Shown: in pieces, positions 62,091 through 64,000 of the stretch
How positions within the stretch are numbered: position 1 is the first letter of the stretch
Layout: each line of letters begins with the position of its first letter
NCBI RefSeq assembly: GCF_028858725.1
Contig: NC_084761.1
Location: 27,930,501-27,994,500 of the forward strand
Length of the DNA: 64,000 nucleotides
Reading direction: 5' to 3'
From: Colius striatus
Taxonomy: Eukaryota > Chordata > Aves > Coliiformes > Coliidae
The notes under the pieces: generated by a model
Told to the model about the DNA's origin: nothing
Seen by the model: only the letters and a program-made list of their open reading frames with translations
Databases searched by the model: none
Program-made: the position numbers and the translations under genes

Positions 62091-63478
62091 GTGAACACTT
62101 GCTCCCAGTGAAAAGATAATTTCAACTCATGCTTTTGCTTTCAATGGTTGCTTATAAACTGTAGGTACGTGGAAGGAATTTTTAAAGTAAGACAATTATC
62201 AGTGTTATCTTCCCTTAGCTGTGCTTGGAGATTGCCTGACTTTGTGAAAACAAAGCATGCATGTGTATATGCAGCAGAAAGGATTTTGGGTGTATGTGGC
62301 AGCTTGATTTTCTGGACTGCTATTTTTTCATGGAAAACCATAGAACTCAGGCTATTAGTGTACCTTTCGCAACTTTAAAAGGATTTAAAACATTTAACTA
62401 GCTGATGTTAATTGTACTCTGAAGGGTAACCAGCTTACTCGGTTAATGGGGCTCCCTTGCTGGGGACAGTATGACACAGACATATATGCTTCTTCAGTAC
62501 TTACTCATTCTGTTCACGTGAAATGACAGTACTCATGCAATCGGTCACCTTAATCTCTCATCCTGTTGCCCAAGGTTTGGAACCCTTTTGCTGTCACTAA
62601 TTTCCTTCACTGAGACTCCCACAAACAAGCTAACTAGGATATCTGAGGCTGTATGAGGCACTACTGAGTGCACAATACTTGCAATATTTTATTAAGGTAG
62701 ACATGAAAGATGCTTAATTTCCTTAAACAGAGGAGACCCCAAAAAACCTACAGGAGCAGCTTTCTGAAAGGCATGAAATAAAGACGTGAAGGCAGAGCCA
62801 AATTGTTGCTGTAAGCTCCAGTACTGGTATGTTGGGAAAGGAAAATCCCTTTGCTACCTCTCTGCATCTGTCTGGCCTGTTGGTCAATATATGTTTGATT
62901 ACAGATATTATTGATCCAAAGCACTACACCAGAGTGGCAGCACAAGTTGTACCCAAGCATGGGACTGCCTGCTACAGGGCTGGTGCTATTTCAACCTTTC
63001 TTGAACTTATCTTCTGTAAACTTTTCTTTCCAACTGTGTGCTGTGGCTGAAAACTCTGCTTTGTTTCCTTAAGCAGTTCAGCCCTTTTCCAGAAGAGATC
63101 TGAGACACTGTGGGCTCACCTTCATCTTTGGCTGAGGGCAGATATGCTGCTATGGTTGGCTGAATATTTGGAAGCTGAGTAGGCTGGAACTGTGGTTTTG
63201 GCAGTTACATGAGGATACGTGTGCTCACTGCAGGATGTGCCCGTTCCTCCTTTAGAGATACCAGGTTACAGACAGTTGGCACGTTTACTTTGTCCCACCA
63301 GCACTTCCCTGTGAAGAAAGGAACCTGTGCCAAATTGTCAAAGAAACATAAATGCACGATGCTTTAAAAGCATGTCCTGGATAAAAGAGAGAGAGATTCT
63401 CTTCTGACTTGTGCAATTTCAGGAGCAAACATTTATGTTTACCCTGTGCCAAAATCTGCCCACATAAGCAGATCAACC

Positions 63479-63495
63479 TTTTTTTTTTTTTTTTT
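63479..63495. repeat. poly(T) run of 17
   Basis: The longest uninterrupted homopolymer noted in the window. No element is attached to it that I can see. Confidence 0.9.
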
Positions 63496-64000
63496 AATGT
63501 TGTTCTCGAAGGTCAGAGACTATTTTGTTTGCTGCAGGTTTTTTTTTGCTTAGTGAAGCAAAGTTCACAGGATCCAGAGTAATGATTTGATTTCCAGGTT
63601 TTCTTTATTCTTCACTGTGTGCTTAGTTAAATATATCCGTGGCAGTCTCAGCTTTAGCAAAGTAGCTGTGACATCTAAATAAGCAATAAACTCCTTTGTC
63701 CATTTTAAGGAACAAAAGTAACTTCAGAATTATTGTTAGAAATGGTATTAAATGACTCAAAGGCTGTTTACACCCTGAGAGTTTGCATTATGTGCACTGA
63801 AAATTTACTATGCATCTGTTTCAGATTCTGCCTCTGAACATCTTTGTGTGCAGACCCTGCTGCCTCCTGTAACTCTTAATACTCTCCTAGAGTCTGGAGC
63901 AGAAATCTGGGGTTAGACACATGCAGTGTGCAAATGCAGTGTTAAGGATAGTTAACCTTTTGTGTTCTGCTTGTTTCAAACAGGACTGAAGGATTATACT

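Larger units (their letters stand above)
53717..64000. other. unique AT-rich DNA, no gene recognised
   Basis: No gene, RNA gene or transposon recognised. The longest frame here (55431-55919, 162 codons) is a leucine/phenylalanine-rich translation of a T-rich tract with no domain. Several small tandem repeats are listed separately. T runs occur at 58751-58759, 59333-59343, 60188-60199, 60895-60907, 61723-61735 and 63479-63495, and A runs at 54698-54708 and 61107-61115. Confidence 0.6.

Overview
This window looks like AT-rich, gene-poor DNA from a bird nuclear genome. The host is inferred from its transposons. At least thirteen CR1 LINE copies or tails of several subfamilies are present, many ending in the CR1 3' octamer tail (ATTCTATG or ATTCTGTG type). 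There are also two solo LTRs that resemble endogenous retrovirus LTRs of neoavian and passerine birds. No host protein-coding gene, exon chain, tRNA, rRNA or CRISPR array could be supported. The only long reading frames with recognisable protein similarity are decayed CR1 reverse transcriptases. The window is therefore an intergenic desert or the inside of a very large intron, and the sequence alone does not decide which.

Layout. 1-231 is the RT part of a CR1 running off the left edge (minus strand). 232-5699 is unique AT-rich DNA. 5700-6166 is a CR1 fragment truncated at both ends (minus). 6167-13707 is unique DNA with two very short CR1 tails. 13708-14681 is a GC- and CpG-rich solo LTR with a perfect 5-bp target duplication. 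14682-19704 is unique. 19705-20767 is a second, older solo LTR with a 6-bp target duplication and an internal minisatellite. 21159-21818 is a CR1 (minus). 21819-33400 is unique DNA with two CR1 tails. 33401-35455 is the longest CR1, about 2 kb (minus), covering the RT region. 38960-40318 is a CR1 (minus). 40319-47874 is mostly unique and holds the most enhancer-like sequence. 47875-48275 is a CR1 3' part (plus). 52494-52555 and 52563-53716 are two CR1s meeting head to head. 53717-64000 is unique DNA with small tandem repeats and T-rich tracts.

How the parts relate. Four CR1 groups can be told apart by diagnostic sequence. Group A (5700, 33401) keeps its catalytic aspartates wherever those motifs are present. 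Group B comprises 21159, 38960, 47875 and 52563. Its two RT-bearing copies, inserted independently, share the same replacements in RT motif A (D to H), motif B and motif C (second D to N). Group C is the copy at 1-231. Group D is known here only from short tails (31819, 42408, 52494). The shared group B lesions are the most interesting observation: they suggest a CR1 lineage that spread after its own RT was catalytically compromised. The two LTRs differ in U3 and in target-duplication length but share an ordered set of sequence blocks in the 3' half, suggesting related or recombinant LTR families. No new multi-gene system was found.
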